Of a stretch of 64,000 nt of DNA, positions 29,495 through 38,871 are shown piece after piece; the stretch's first letter is position 1; every line of letters starts with the position of its first letter. The DNA is from Pseudomonas sp. UMAB-08 (GTDB taxonomy: Bacteria; Pseudomonadota; Gammaproteobacteria; Pseudomonadales; Pseudomonadaceae), in NCBI RefSeq assembly GCF_900095225.1, contig NZ_LT607421.1:124001-188000 (forward strand), written 5' to 3'. Position numbers and translations under genes: made by a program. A model generated the notes under the pieces. That model ran no database searches. It saw only the letters and a list, made by a program, of their open reading frames with translations, and had not been told where the DNA came from.

Positions 29495-29639
29495 CTCGTT
29501 TTAGACGCCCCGAACGCTACGTTCGCGTCGCCCCCCATTCAGTCGCCCCCGTTGCGGGTCGCACATTTTGAAGGCGGTTGCGGTTTACCAAAAATAAACC
29601 AAAACCGTCCCCGAGAAGCCGGCCACAAGCCGGCTTTTT
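29495..29639 (+). ncRNA. Candidate small RNA of about 145 nt
   Basis: There is no convincing reading frame, but there are three successive hairpins: CGAACG-CTA-CGTTCG (29511-29525), GGTTTA-N7-TAAACC (29582-29600) and the terminator (29617-29635). An A-rich single-stranded stretch between them resembles Hfq sites. The region is preceded by a possible promoter. I do not recognise it as a named Pseudomonas sRNA. Confidence 0.35.
29617..29639 (+). terminator. Intrinsic terminator in a gene-free region
   Basis: A perfect 7-bp GC-rich stem AGCCGGC / GCCGGCT with a 5-nt loop, then TTTT. No annotated gene ends nearby on this strand (the last stop is 240 bp upstream), which is the main argument for a small RNA. 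Confidence 0.8.
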
Positions 29640-29767
29640 AATTGTCCGAAATAATCCCCAAAAAGTCCTGAAAAACCTCTTTATCGAGCCCGCCGCACGC
29701 AATCGCGGCTCGTTGGAATGCAACCTGTCATGCAGCGAAAAGAAAGTTTCAGGAACACATGTACCCC

Positions 29768-29832
29768 TGACGTGTCGTCGGCGGCGACGCGATACCGTGA
29801 CGTGTCGCAAAAACTAAAAAACAGCGACACGT
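29768..29832. repeat. ACGTGTCGC repeat cluster with inverted repeat
   Basis: TGACGTGTCG occurs at 29768-29777 and again at 29798-29807. The second copy forms a perfect 9-bp inverted repeat with GCGACACGT at 29824-29832 across an A-rich 15-nt spacer. This is a possible operator, recombination site or relic of a mobile element. Confidence 0.5.
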
Positions 29833-29862
29833 AAATCTCATACTCCTCCACTGACGCCATGA

Positions 29863-30111
29863 GTTGGAGCGCCCCACCGCTTCAAATGGATACCGCAAGG
29901 CCGTCAAGCAGAAACACGCACCGTCCTCAAGCGCGGCATCGAGGCGCGTACTGTCTTGGTCGAGTTGAAACAGGCGGTACCGTCGCACCGAAAGACTTTT
30001 CAATACTTTTTGTCCCAGATTCTGATATCGAGAGGCTCTGCACGAAAAAAAATGCACGAGGCAGGTGTTAAGGTGTGTCTCACCGTGAATCGGGGAATGT
30101 TTCTTAGATGA
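29863..30111 (+). pseudogene. Open frame without start, coupled to darT
   Basis: An 82-codon open frame with host-like codon use, beginning right after a TGA and lacking any ATG or GTG in its first part. Its own TGA overlaps the darT ATG as ATGA, the usual coupling signature. The reading ...TRTVLKRGIEARTVLVEL... followed by ...RKTFQYFLSQI looks weakly like small helix-turn-helix plasmid-mobilisation proteins. It may be the decayed first gene of the darTG operon or chance. The rest of 29640-30107 shows no gene. Confidence 0.25.
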
Positions 30112-30752
30112 TTTATAGCAGTCTGAATCCAGAGAAGGCTCTGATTTGGCGGATCGTCCACCGCGGTAATCTGCCCTGGATTCTGGACAACGGTCTGCAT
30201 TGCGCCAGCTCCGAGGTGCAGGCGCCGCAGTACGTGAATATTGGCAACGCTGACTTAATCGACAAACGCCGCACTCGCAGTGTTCCTATTGCTCCTGCAG
30301 GCGTGTTGGCCGACTACGTGCCCTTCTACTTCACCCCCTTCTCTGTGATGATGAAAAACATTCACTCCGGGTGGAGTGTTCAGCAGCGCAGCAACGACGA
30401 GATCGTGATTCTGGTCTCCAGCCTGTACCGCGTCGAACAGCTTGGCCTACCGTTCGTCTTCACAAACGCACATGCCTACCCGGATTGGACAGACTATTAC
30501 AGCGATCTGGCGAATCTCCGCGAGATCGATTGGTCTATCCTTCAACGGCGTGACTTTAAACGTGATCCTGATGACCCTCGAAAGATGGAGCGTTATCAGG
30601 CCGAAGCGCTGATTCACCACCACCTACCGATTACAGGACTCCTTGGCATCATGTGCTACACCGATGCAATGAAAGAACGCATAGAGCAGGACGTCGCCGC
30701 TAGAGGCCTGACGTTGTCTGTCCATGCGCGTCCGGGATGGTATTTCCAATGA
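30108..30752 (+). CDS. darT: DarT: DNA thymidine ADP-ribosyltransferase toxin
   Basis: A 214-residue member of the DUF4433/DarT family, which ADP-ribosylates thymidine in single-stranded DNA using NAD. The N-terminal NAD-binding region ([17 protein letters not shown]...), an Arg-rich stretch near residues 54-58, and the likely catalytic Glu167 in [12 protein letters not shown] fit the family. The TGA overlaps the darG ATG by ATGA. Such pairs act as toxin-antitoxin and anti-phage systems. GC content looks lower than in the flanking core genes, suggesting acquisition. Confidence 0.93.
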   Translation: MIYSSLNPEKALIWRIVHRGNLPWILDNGLHCASSEVQAPQYVNIGNADLIDKRRTRSVPIAPAGVLADYVPFYFTPFSVMMKNIHSGWSVQQRSNDEIVILVSSLYRVEQLGLPFVFTNAHAYPDWTDYYSDLANLREIDWSILQRRDFKRDPDDPRKMERYQAEALIHHHLPITGLLGIMCYTDAMKERIEQDVAARGLTLSVHARPGWYFQ

Positions 30753-31837
30753 TCAGATTCACCCAAGGCAACCTTCTGGAAGCCAAGACCGAAGCCCTCG
30801 TCAATACGGTGAATACCGTTGGCGTGATGGGTAAAGGTATCGCGCTGATGTTCAAAGAGCGCTTCGCAGAGAATTACCGTCTGTACTCGGCTGCCTGCAA
30901 GGCTGGGGAAGTGGAGACAGGCAAAGTTCACGTAACCGCAGTCAACGAGCTGGAAGGACCCCGCTGGATCGTAAACTTCCCTACCAAACGTCACTGGCGA
31001 TCACCTTCGCAGATGGCATGGGTGACGGAAGGCCTGCATGATCTGCGCCGTTTTTTGATTGAAAATCAGGTTAAGTCTGTGGCCGTTCCACCGCTGGGCG
31101 CCGGTAACGGTGGCTTAAAATGGCCTGAGGTCCGCGAACAGATTGTTGCTGTGTTGAGTGATCTGGATGTGGACGTCTTGGTGTACGAACCTTCCAGCCA
31201 GTATCTGAATGTCGCCAAACGTAGCGGAGTGGAAAAACTCACGCCTGCTCGCGCGCTCATAGCCGAATTGGTTCGACGCTATTGGGTTTTAGGCATGGAA
31301 TGCAGCCTGCTTGAGATTCAGAAGCTGGCCTGGTTCCTGGAGCGCGCCATAGAAAAGCTACCAGGCGCCGAGAACCCTTTAAACCTTAAGTTCGTAGCTC
31401 ATAAATACGGTCCGTATGCCAATCGATTGGAGCATCTGCTCAATAGTCTCGATGGTAGCTACCTGCATTGCGACAAACGCATCAGCGATGCGGGTATCAG
31501 TGATGTGATCTGGTTTGACGAAGAGCGTAAAGCCTTTTTGCAAACCTATCTCAAAACAGAAGCCAGGGAGTATTCCCAAGCCTTGGAGCGCACTGCCGAG
31601 CTGATCGATGGCTTTGAGTCGCCCTTTGGCATGGAATTATTGGCGACAGTTGATTGGTTGCTGAGCCAGGAAGGGGTTTCCCCGACCGTCCCTGCCGTGC
31701 GCGAAGCATTGAGGCATTGGGATGGTGGAGCCGGTGCTGCAGCTCGCAAAAGCAGGCTGTTCGACGACCAGGCGCTTGATATTGCGCTCAAACGCCTTAC
31801 CTCCAGTAGCTTCAAGCCTGAGATGGCTACCTGCTAG
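30749..31837 (+). CDS. darG: DarG: macrodomain antitoxin
   Basis: A 362-residue antitoxin. The N-terminal macrodomain (about 1-155) removes ADP-ribose from DNA and shows [17 protein letters not shown] and [11 protein letters not shown]. The C-terminal domain (about 165-362) is of the type that binds and blocks DarT directly. It starts at the ATG at 30749 inside the darT stop. Length fits two-domain DarG. Confidence 0.94.
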   Translation: MIRFTQGNLLEAKTEALVNTVNTVGVMGKGIALMFKERFAENYRLYSAACKAGEVETGKVHVTAVNELEGPRWIVNFPTKRHWRSPSQMAWVTEGLHDLRRFLIENQVKSVAVPPLGAGNGGLKWPEVREQIVAVLSDLDVDVLVYEPSSQYLNVAKRSGVEKLTPARALIAELVRRYWVLGMECSLLEIQKLAWFLERAIEKLPGAENPLNLKFVAHKYGPYANRLEHLLNSLDGSYLHCDKRISDAGISDVIWFDEERKAFLQTYLKTEAREYSQALERTAELIDGFESPFGMELLATVDWLLSQEGVSPTVPAVREALRHWDGGAGAAARKSRLFDDQALDIALKRLTSSSFKPEMATC

Positions 31838-32096
31838 GGGTTCGTGAGACGGCCCATAGCCCCGGCAGTAAGCAGGTCGTCAATCTTCGCCTTGGCCACC
31901 AACCCACTCAAAAAACCAGCTTACGCGTGTAAAACAACACCAAACCCATCCGAATAAATGCTACCCCCCTCCTGCGTCTGTTATCTTCTGCGGACTTCAT
32001 CTCCTCCTCGCCTGCTTTTCTAGCGGCAATCTGTGAGCATGCTCTGCGGCGCTGCCTTTTCGGTTCGCTGGTGTGATTGTTTACGGAAAGAACCCA

Positions 32097-33845
32097 ATGG
32101 ACGAGAACAGTTCAGGCGATGGTGCGCGACTGTTGCGTGCCGAAGGTGTAGTCGAGTCCCGTAGGCAGGAGACGTTGCTCAAAACTGGCGCCCTGCAGGA
32201 CGCTATCTTTAATAGCGCCTATTTCTCCAGTATCGCCACTGACGAAAAGGGTGTGATCCAGATTTTCAACGTCGGTGCGGAGCGCATGCTCGGCTATGAG
32301 GCGCAGGATGTCGTCAATCTGATCACACCGGCTGATATCTCTGACCCTGCGGAGTTGATCGCGCGCGCTGCCACGCTCAGCCTGGAGTTGGACACACCTA
32401 TCACCCCAGGCTTCGAAGCCCTTGTATTCAAGGCATCGCGGGGCATCGAGGACATCTACGAGCTGACCTACATCCGTAAGGATGGCAGTCGTTTCTCGGC
32501 CATTGTCTCGGTGACTGCCCTGCGCGACGCTCAGGACGACATCATCGGCTATCTGTTGATCGGCACTGACAACACCGCGCGCAAGCAGGAGGAGGCAGCC
32601 CAGGCATTGCTCGATCAGCGCTTGCGTGATCAGCAGTTCTACACGCGCTCCCTGATCGAATCCAATATCGATGCGTTGATGATGACCGATCCCCAAGGGA
32701 TCATCTCCGACGTCAATCAACAGATGATCGCCCTTACCGGTCGTACCCGTGATGAACTGATCGGCGCACCCTGCAAAAAATTCTTTACCGACCCGGTGCG
32801 CGCGGATGCAGCCATCAAGCGCGTGCTCAGTGAGCACAAGGTCAGCGACTATGAACTGACCGTGCGCGCGCATAACGGCACGGAGACGGTGGTGTCTTAC
32901 AACGCCGCCACATTTCATGACCGCGACCGCAAGCTACAGGGGGTTTTCGCCGCTGCCCGCGACGTGACCGAGCGCAAACGCTTCGAGCGCACTCTGGAGG
33001 AAAAGAATATCGAGCTGGAGCATGCCAGCCGCATGAAGTCGGAATTCCTGGCCACCATGTCGCACGAATTACGCACGCCCTTGAACGCTATCATCGGTTT
33101 TTCCGAGGCACTCAAGGATGGTCTGGCGGGTGAAATGAGCGCGACTCAGTTCGAATATGTCGGCGACATTTTCACCAGCGGCCAGCATTTGCTGTCTCTG
33201 ATCAATGACATCCTCGACCTGTCCAAGGTTGAGGCCGGGATGATGGCCCTGGAACTGGAAGCGGTTGACCTGCAGAGCCTGCTGGGCAATAGCTTGTCAA
33301 TCGTCAGGGAAAAGGCGGCGGCCCAGCGCATCCGTCTTGAGCTGGAAACCGCTGAAGACTTCGATGTACTCGTGCTGGACCCGCGCAAGACCAAGCAAAT
33401 TGTCTACAACCTGCTGGCCAACGCGGTCAAGTTCAGTGCAAGCGGTGGCCGTGTAATCCTCTCGGCCCGCCGGGTTGATCGCGATGTGGTAGGGACACTG
33501 GCCGGCGAGTGGCCGGTGTACGGTTTCCCCCTCGCCGACAGCGAACATACGCAATTTCTTGAACTCTGTGTGAGCGATACAGGCATCGGTATTTCCCAAG
33601 AGGACATGGCCAAGCTGTTCCAGGCGTTCAGCCAGATAGATAGCAGCCTCGCACGAAAATTCGAGGGCACGGGACTGGGGCTGGCGATGGTCAAGCAACT
33701 CGCCCAACTACACGGCGGCACCGTGGCCGTTGCCAGCCTGGTTGGGGCCGGCGCGCGCTTCGTCGTCTGGCTGCCATTACGTGATTCAGGACAAACCCCG
33801 CGACCGCAGGTAACAAGAGCGACAACGCCATGGCCCATGTACTGA
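32097..33845 (+). CDS. PAS-PAS sensor histidine kinase
   Basis: A 582-residue cytoplasmic kinase with no membrane segment. PAS1 is at about 35-160, PAS2 at about 180-295, then a HisKA domain with the phosphorylation site His323 (TMSHELRTPLN), and an ATPase domain with N box NLLANAVKF and G boxes DTGIGI and GTGLGLAM. It starts at the ATG at 32097 preceded by GGAAAG. It overlaps the next gene, a single receiver, by 16 bp, so it probably feeds that protein and the GGDEF-EAL protein downstream. The signal is unknown. Confidence 0.92.
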   Translation: MDENSSGDGARLLRAEGVVESRRQETLLKTGALQDAIFNSAYFSSIATDEKGVIQIFNVGAERMLGYEAQDVVNLITPADISDPAELIARAATLSLELDTPITPGFEALVFKASRGIEDIYELTYIRKDGSRFSAIVSVTALRDAQDDIIGYLLIGTDNTARKQEEAAQALLDQRLRDQQFYTRSLIESNIDALMMTDPQGIISDVNQQMIALTGRTRDELIGAPCKKFFTDPVRADAAIKRVLSEHKVSDYELTVRAHNGTETVVSYNAATFHDRDRKLQGVFAAARDVTERKRFERTLEEKNIELEHASRMKSEFLATMSHELRTPLNAIIGFSEALKDGLAGEMSATQFEYVGDIFTSGQHLLSLINDILDLSKVEAGMMALELEAVDLQSLLGNSLSIVREKAAAQRIRLELETAEDFDVLVLDPRKTKQIVYNLLANAVKFSASGGRVILSARRVDRDVVGTLAGEWPVYGFPLADSEHTQFLELCVSDTGIGISQEDMAKLFQAFSQIDSSLARKFEGTGLGLAMVKQLAQLHGGTVAVASLVGAGARFVVWLPLRDSGQTPRPQVTRATTPWPMY

Positions 33846-34243
33846 TCGTTGAAGACAATGCCGCCAACATGAAGCTGGCCCGGCTGCTGCTCAGCAATGC
33901 GGGCCATACCGTGTTGTGTGCGGTGGACGCGGAAACCGGACTGACACTCGCGCGCGAGAAACAACCCGACTTGATCCTGATGGACATTCAGTTGCCCGGG
34001 ATGGACGGGCTTGCCGCTACCGCCTTGCTCAAGCAGGACCCTGCCACGGCCAATATTCCCGTCATAGCGCTGACGGCGATGGCCATGAAGGAGGATAAGG
34101 AAAAGAGTCAGATCGCCGGCTGCGACGGTTACATCGCCAAGCCTCTGCGCTACCGGGAGCTGTACGCTGCGATCGATACGTTGCTGACCAACCGCGCAGG
34201 ACCGAGCGCCCCTCACACGACACCGCCCGAGCCCACCCCATGA
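33830..34243 (+). CDS. Single-domain response regulator (DivK-like)
   Basis: A 137-residue stand-alone receiver: acidic pocket EDN at 8-10, phosphoacceptor Asp52 in LILMDIQLPGMDG, conserved Thr in ALTAMAM and Lys in YIAKPLR. There is no output domain, so it likely signals by protein contact or phosphotransfer. It overlaps the kinase before it and the GGDEF-EAL gene after it (ATGA). Confidence 0.93.
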   Translation: MAHVLIVEDNAANMKLARLLLSNAGHTVLCAVDAETGLTLAREKQPDLILMDIQLPGMDGLAATALLKQDPATANIPVIALTAMAMKEDKEKSQIAGCDGYIAKPLRYRELYAAIDTLLTNRAGPSAPHTTPPEPTP

Positions 34244-36387
34244 TCAGTTCATCTGCAACCGTATTGATCGTCGATGACGACCCCCATGTACGCAAACTGC
34301 TGGAACTGCTACTGCAGCACGAGGGCTATCGGACCCGCACCGCAGTGAGTGGCGAAAAGGCGTTGGCGACGATCAAGTACGCCCAGCCAGACCTGATTCT
34401 GCTCGACGTCATGATGCCTGGAATGGATGGCTGTCAGGTCGCCAGCCATCTCAAGGCCAATGCTGAGACCTCGAGCATTCCAATCATCATGCTCACCGCG
34501 TTGAGCGACCGAAGCTCGCGCCTGGCGGCCCTGGAAGCCGGCGTCGAAGAGTTTCTGAGCAAGCCCGTGGACCGAGCCGAACTGTGGCTGCGTGTGCGAA
34601 ATTTGCTGCGGCTCAAAACGTTTGGCGATTTGCTTCGCAAACACAGCGCCAAACTTGAGGATCAGGTACAGCAACGTTCTGCGGACCTGCAGCAGTTTCG
34701 CACGGCGATGGACGTGACCGCGGACGCTATCACACTCATCAATCGCAGCACTTTGCGCTTCGTCGAATTCAATGCCAGTGCCTGCGACATGCTCGGGTAT
34801 AGCCGCGAAGAACTGTTACAGATGTGCCCCGGTGAACTGGACGGCTCCTCCACCGCAGACTTGCAGGTGCTGTTTGACGATATTATCGCCGGCCAAAACG
34901 CCAATGAACTGACCGAAACCCAATTGCGGTGCAAGAACGGCTCGCACGTGCAGGTCGAGATTCGCCGTCAGGCTTATCGCTCGGGAGATGAATGGATCAT
35001 CGTCGGGGTCGTGCGCGATATAACAGAGCGTAAAGAGGCCGATAAGCGCCTGCTGCACATGGCCCATTACGATGCCCTCACCGGCCTGCCCAACCGCACC
35101 CAGTTTTATGCCACCCTGCAAATCATCCTCGCTCAAGCCGCAGAAAAAAAATGGCAAGTGGCGGTCCTGTTCATCGATCTGGACCACTTCAAGAACGTCA
35201 ATGACACCTTCGGGCACGCCATCGGCGACGAACTGTTACGCCAGCTCAGTAACCGTCTGGTGCAATGCGTGGACATCCGGGACACCGTCGGACGGCTGGG
35301 TGGCGATGAGTTTGCGCTCATCCTGATGACGCAGGACGGCCAGAAAGGCGCGACCTCGATGGTCAACAAAGTCCGCGAGGAACTGCGTGCGCCTTTCCAC
35401 CTAAAGGGCCATGACGTCCCGGTGACCGCAAGCATCGGGATTGCCCTGTACCCCGACGATGACATCGTTCCGGACACACTGATCAAATTCGCCGACACCG
35501 CCATGTATCGGGCCAAGCAAGCCGGTCGCGACAGCTATCGATTCTTTACGGCTGAAATGAATGCCGAGGTGTTGGCCCGCCTTGATCTGGAAACAGCCCT
35601 GCGCAAAGCCGTGGAGAATGAAGAGTTCGTCCTGCACTATCAGCCCAAGGTACGCCTGAGCGACGGCCGCGTCTGCGGCCTGGAAGCCTTGTTGCGCTGG
35701 GAGCGTCCCGGCCATGGTTTGATTTCGCCCAATGCCTTTATTCCAGCCCTGGAAGAGACCGGGATGATCATCCCGGTCGGCAAATGGATAATCGCCGCTG
35801 CCTGTCGGCAGATCGCCCAGTGGCAACGCTCGGGCATCGGCCCGGTTCAAGTGTCGGTCAACGTTTCGGCCCGCCAATTCAATGAGGGCGAGCTGTGGAC
35901 AGATGTCATCAGCGCCCTCACGAACAACGATGTTGCAGCCGATTTACTGGAACTGGAACTGACCGAAAGCTCTCTCATGATCAATACCGAGCGCACCATC
36001 GTCAGCCTGCAAAAACTGCGCGGCCTGGGCATCAAGGTGTCCATCGATGACTTTGGCACCGGCTATTCGAGCCTGTCCTACCTGCGCCGGTTTCAAATCG
36101 ACACGCTGAAAATCGATATCTCCTTTATCCGCGAAGTCACCGTCAACTCGGAAGACGCCGCCATCGTCCTGGCCATCATCCACTTGGCCCATAGCCTGAA
36201 GCTGGACGTGATTGCCGAAGGCGTGGAAACCGTCGAGCAAATGGACTTCCTGCAACGCAACCACTGCGATCAGATTCAAGGCTATCTGTTCAGTCGTCCG
36301 CTGGGCCTGCATGCCATCGAGCAATTACTGCGCGAGGATAGACGCCTGACATTGCTGGACTCATGCAGAGTGGGCCAGCCGTTGTAA
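34240..36387 (+). CDS. Receiver-PAS-GGDEF-EAL response regulator
   Basis: A 715-residue regulator of cyclic di-GMP. A receiver (Asp56 in LILLDVMMPGMDG) is followed by a short coiled segment, a PAS domain (about 150-265), a GGDEF domain with intact GGDEF, and an EAL domain with EALLRW and DDFGTGYSSLSYL. The position before GGDEF reads DIRD instead of the RxxD inhibitory site. Both catalytic signatures are intact, so the net activity cannot be told. Third gene of the coupled relay. Confidence 0.93.
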   Translation: MISSSATVLIVDDDPHVRKLLELLLQHEGYRTRTAVSGEKALATIKYAQPDLILLDVMMPGMDGCQVASHLKANAETSSIPIIMLTALSDRSSRLAALEAGVEEFLSKPVDRAELWLRVRNLLRLKTFGDLLRKHSAKLEDQVQQRSADLQQFRTAMDVTADAITLINRSTLRFVEFNASACDMLGYSREELLQMCPGELDGSSTADLQVLFDDIIAGQNANELTETQLRCKNGSHVQVEIRRQAYRSGDEWIIVGVVRDITERKEADKRLLHMAHYDALTGLPNRTQFYATLQIILAQAAEKKWQVAVLFIDLDHFKNVNDTFGHAIGDELLRQLSNRLVQCVDIRDTVGRLGGDEFALILMTQDGQKGATSMVNKVREELRAPFHLKGHDVPVTASIGIALYPDDDIVPDTLIKFADTAMYRAKQAGRDSYRFFTAEMNAEVLARLDLETALRKAVENEEFVLHYQPKVRLSDGRVCGLEALLRWERPGHGLISPNAFIPALEETGMIIPVGKWIIAAACRQIAQWQRSGIGPVQVSVNVSARQFNEGELWTDVISALTNNDVAADLLELELTESSLMINTERTIVSLQKLRGLGIKVSIDDFGTGYSSLSYLRRFQIDTLKIDISFIREVTVNSEDAAIVLAIIHLAHSLKLDVIAEGVETVEQMDFLQRNHCDQIQGYLFSRPLGLHAIEQLLREDRRLTLLDSCRVGQPL

Positions 36388-36429
36388 ATTCAGCGTTACG
36401 ACCGACGCCCAGTCAAACGCTAATCCTTT

Positions 36430-36525
36430 GTAGGAACAACTGTCTTCACGCCTCCAATTTCGTCGGCCCTTATCGCAGGCAAGCCAGCGCCTACGCGCTG
36501 AACTGCGCCCCAACTGTTGCCACGC
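36430..36525. repeat. REP-like extragenic sequence
   Basis: In the 388-bp gap before ssuD, TTTGTAGGAACAACTGTC... and ATCGCAGGCAAGCCAGCGCC resemble the two halves of P. fluorescens REP pairs (TGTAGGAGC..., GATCGCAGGCAAGCC...). Apart from this and the sigma-54 promoter at 36615 I see nothing else in the gap. Confidence 0.35.
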
Positions 36526-36614
36526 AAACAGCCATGAAACACTTTGCCCGCACCGCAACAGACCGCCCTCCCCGAAAAAACATCTAATCCTATATAAATC
36601 AACAGGTTGTGCTT

Positions 36615-36631
36615 CTGGTACAACTTTTGCT
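36615..36631 (+). promoter_or_regulatory. Sigma-54 promoter of the ssuD-like operon
   Basis: CTGGTACAACTTTTGCT has the invariant GG and GC, TGGTAC for TGGCAC, and a perfect TTGCT, at the right spacing. It lies about 145 bp before the ssuD-like ATG. Confidence 0.75.
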
Positions 36632-36775
36632 CTTTCTTGGCTGTCGACGTTTTCTCACAGACTTGCCCAAGCAAGCCCCGATAACAAAGCCGTACTTGCC
36701 CTGCGTTGCACGCCCCGTCGCTCCTCACCTTGCTCGAGGCCAGTGACGCCCACCCCTGCAACGAGGATTATGTTC

Positions 36776-37924
36776 ATGAGTCTCGATATTTTCTGGTTTC
36801 TGCCCACCTCCGGCGACACCCGGTACCTGGGCAAGTCCGACAGCGGTCGCCCGGCCACCAACGAATACATGCGGCAGATCGCTGTGGCCGCCGAGAACCT
36901 TGGCTATGACGGTTTGTTGATCCCGACGGGCAGCAGTTGCCTCGACCCGTGGATCACCGCCGCCAGCCTGGTACCGGTGACTCAGCGCATCAAATTGTTG
37001 GTTGCACTGCGCACCTCTCTCGGCAACCCCACTGCGTCTGCGCGACAGGCAGCGACCCTGGACCAGGCGTGCCACGGACGTTTGCTGCTCAACGTGGTGC
37101 CCGGTGGTGATGCCACTGAATTAGCCGCCGACGGCATTTTCCTCGATCACGACCAACGCTACGAAGCCGCCGATGAGTTCCTCACCGTCTGGCGCCAACT
37201 GCTCAGCGGCGAGACCGTGGATTTCGCGGGCAAGCATGTGCGGGTGGAAGGCGCGCAAAACTTCTTCCCGCCGGTCCAGCGCCCTCATCCGCCGTTGTAT
37301 TTCGGCGGCTCCTCACCGGCCGCCCATGAACTGGCCGCCAAGCATGTCGACGCCTACCTGACGTGGGGCGAGCCGCCCGCAGCTGTGGCCGAGAAAATCG
37401 CCGACGTGCGTGCGCGGGCCAAAAAACACGGCCGTACGGTGCATTTCGGCGTGCGTCTGCATGTGATCGTGCGCGAAACCAACGAGCAGGCATGGGCCGC
37501 AGCCGAAGAACTGATCAGCCACCTCGACGACGACACCATCGCTGACGCGCAACAGAACTACGCGAAGATGGACTCCGAAGGCCAGCGGCGCATGGCCGCC
37601 CTGCATGGCGGGCAACGCGACAAGCTGGAAGTGTCGCCTAACCTTTGGGCCGGTGTTGGCCTGGTACGCGGCGGCGCTGGCACCGCGCTGGTCGGTGATC
37701 CACAAACAGTCGCCGCACGACTGCTGGAATACGCCGCCCTTGGCGTCGACCGCTTTGTTCTGTCTGGCTACCCCCATCTGGAAGAGGCCTTCCGCTTCGC
37801 TGAACTGGTGTTCCCGCTGCTGCCGGGCAAGCAAGCGGTCACCGTGAGCGATCAGGTATTGACCGGGGGAGCGTTCGACGTTCGCGCGGGCAAGAAACAG
37901 GCAAAAGATGAGGCCGCCGCATGA
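36776..37924 (+). CDS. ssuD: FMNH2-dependent alkanesulfonate monooxygenase SsuD-like
   Basis: A 382-residue bacterial luciferase-like monooxygenase, collinear with E. coli SsuD (381 residues), including the N-terminal [28 protein letters not shown], and [10 protein letters not shown]. It releases sulfite from alkanesulfonates. The ATG at 36776 sits 8 bases after GAGGA. No ssuE reductase or ssuABC transporter is adjacent, so it depends on reductases elsewhere. The 3' end overlaps the amidohydrolase-like gene (ATGA). Confidence 0.93.
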   Translation: MSLDIFWFLPTSGDTRYLGKSDSGRPATNEYMRQIAVAAENLGYDGLLIPTGSSCLDPWITAASLVPVTQRIKLLVALRTSLGNPTASARQAATLDQACHGRLLLNVVPGGDATELAADGIFLDHDQRYEAADEFLTVWRQLLSGETVDFAGKHVRVEGAQNFFPPVQRPHPPLYFGGSSPAAHELAAKHVDAYLTWGEPPAAVAEKIADVRARAKKHGRTVHFGVRLHVIVRETNEQAWAAAEELISHLDDDTIADAQQNYAKMDSEGQRRMAALHGGQRDKLEVSPNLWAGVGLVRGGAGTALVGDPQTVAARLLEYAALGVDRFVLSGYPHLEEAFRFAELVFPLLPGKQAVTVSDQVLTGGAFDVRAGKKQAKDEAAA

Positions 37925-38766
37925 AAGTCATCGATTTGCGCTGCCGGCCGGCGTACCTCCACGACTTCTTCGGCGCCACACCCGGCTCCACGGAATACGC
38001 CACCGCACGCTGGCTCAATCGCCGAGTGGGCACTCGCGGCAACGATGAACACTTCGCCCGCTCGCTGACGCCCGAGGGTTTCCTCGACGAAGTACGCGAT
38101 GCAGGGTTGAGCAAGGCGGTGGTGGTCGGCCGCCACACCCCAAGCCAGCATCTGCCCAACGACCTGATCCATGGCATCGTTCAGGGCCATGACGAACTGC
38201 TCGGCATCGGCAGTATCGACCCCGCCCTGCAAGGCATCGACGGTGCTATTGCCGAGATCGACCGTGCTATCAACCTGCTCGGCCTTTCCGGCATCGACCT
38301 GGAGCCGGGCTTCGGCGCGCCGGCTCGTCATCCGGACGATGCGCTGTATTGGCCGATCTACGAACATCTGCAACAGCGCGGTATCCCGCTGTTCCTGATG
38401 AGTGGCCCGACCACGCCCGACCCGGCGTTCAACAACCCAGGGCACCTGGCCAAAGTTGCTCAGGCGTTCCCGCAACTGTCCATCGTCTGCTACCACGGCT
38501 ACTGGCCGAACGTGCAACAGGCCATCGGCGTCGCCTTCCGCTACCCGAACATTTATCTGGTCCCGGACATGTACCTGTTCCAGCCCGGCAGCGAAGCCTA
38601 TGTCCAGGCGGGCAACAGCTTTCTTGGCGACCAGTTGCTGTTTGGCTCGTCCTATCCGTTCAGGCCGATCCGCCAGTCCATCGACGACGCCCAGGCCCTC
38701 GGCTTTAACGAATCGGCACTCGACAAGCTGTTCTACGGTAACGCGGCGAGGCTGTTCGGCCTGTAA
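37921..38766 (+). CDS. Amidohydrolase-fold protein (Amidohydro_2)
   Basis: A 281-residue TIM-barrel protein of the ACMSD/Amidohydro_2 group. The expected N-terminal metal motif DxHxH reads DLRCRPAY, and the C-terminal metal-site Asp position reads GSSYPF, while the central His (CYHGYW) is kept. It may therefore use no metal or a different mechanism. It is coupled to ssuD by ATGA, implying action on a product or precursor of desulfonation. Confidence 0.85.
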   Translation: MKVIDLRCRPAYLHDFFGATPGSTEYATARWLNRRVGTRGNDEHFARSLTPEGFLDEVRDAGLSKAVVVGRHTPSQHLPNDLIHGIVQGHDELLGIGSIDPALQGIDGAIAEIDRAINLLGLSGIDLEPGFGAPARHPDDALYWPIYEHLQQRGIPLFLMSGPTTPDPAFNNPGHLAKVAQAFPQLSIVCYHGYWPNVQQAIGVAFRYPNIYLVPDMYLFQPGSEAYVQAGNSFLGDQLLFGSSYPFRPIRQSIDDAQALGFNESALDKLFYGNAARLFGL

Positions 38767-38871
38767 CGCAGCCTGGATAAGCGCCGGAGCAAGCACCTGT
38801 CTATCAACGGGGGATGCCCGGCGCATGAACCTCGGTGACGGCCTGCGCCCTAGCCAATCAAGGAGTCACCT

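Noticed and set aside
28642..31837. Prophage remnant including the S24 repressor
   Set aside because: There is no integrase, structural or lysis gene and no tRNA attachment site; the repressor alone is not enough.
31838..32096. Transposase relic after darG (minus-strand frame reading ...AKIDDLLTAG...)
   Set aside because: The frame is only about 28 codons and has no recognisable family match; nothing else was found in this 259-bp gap.
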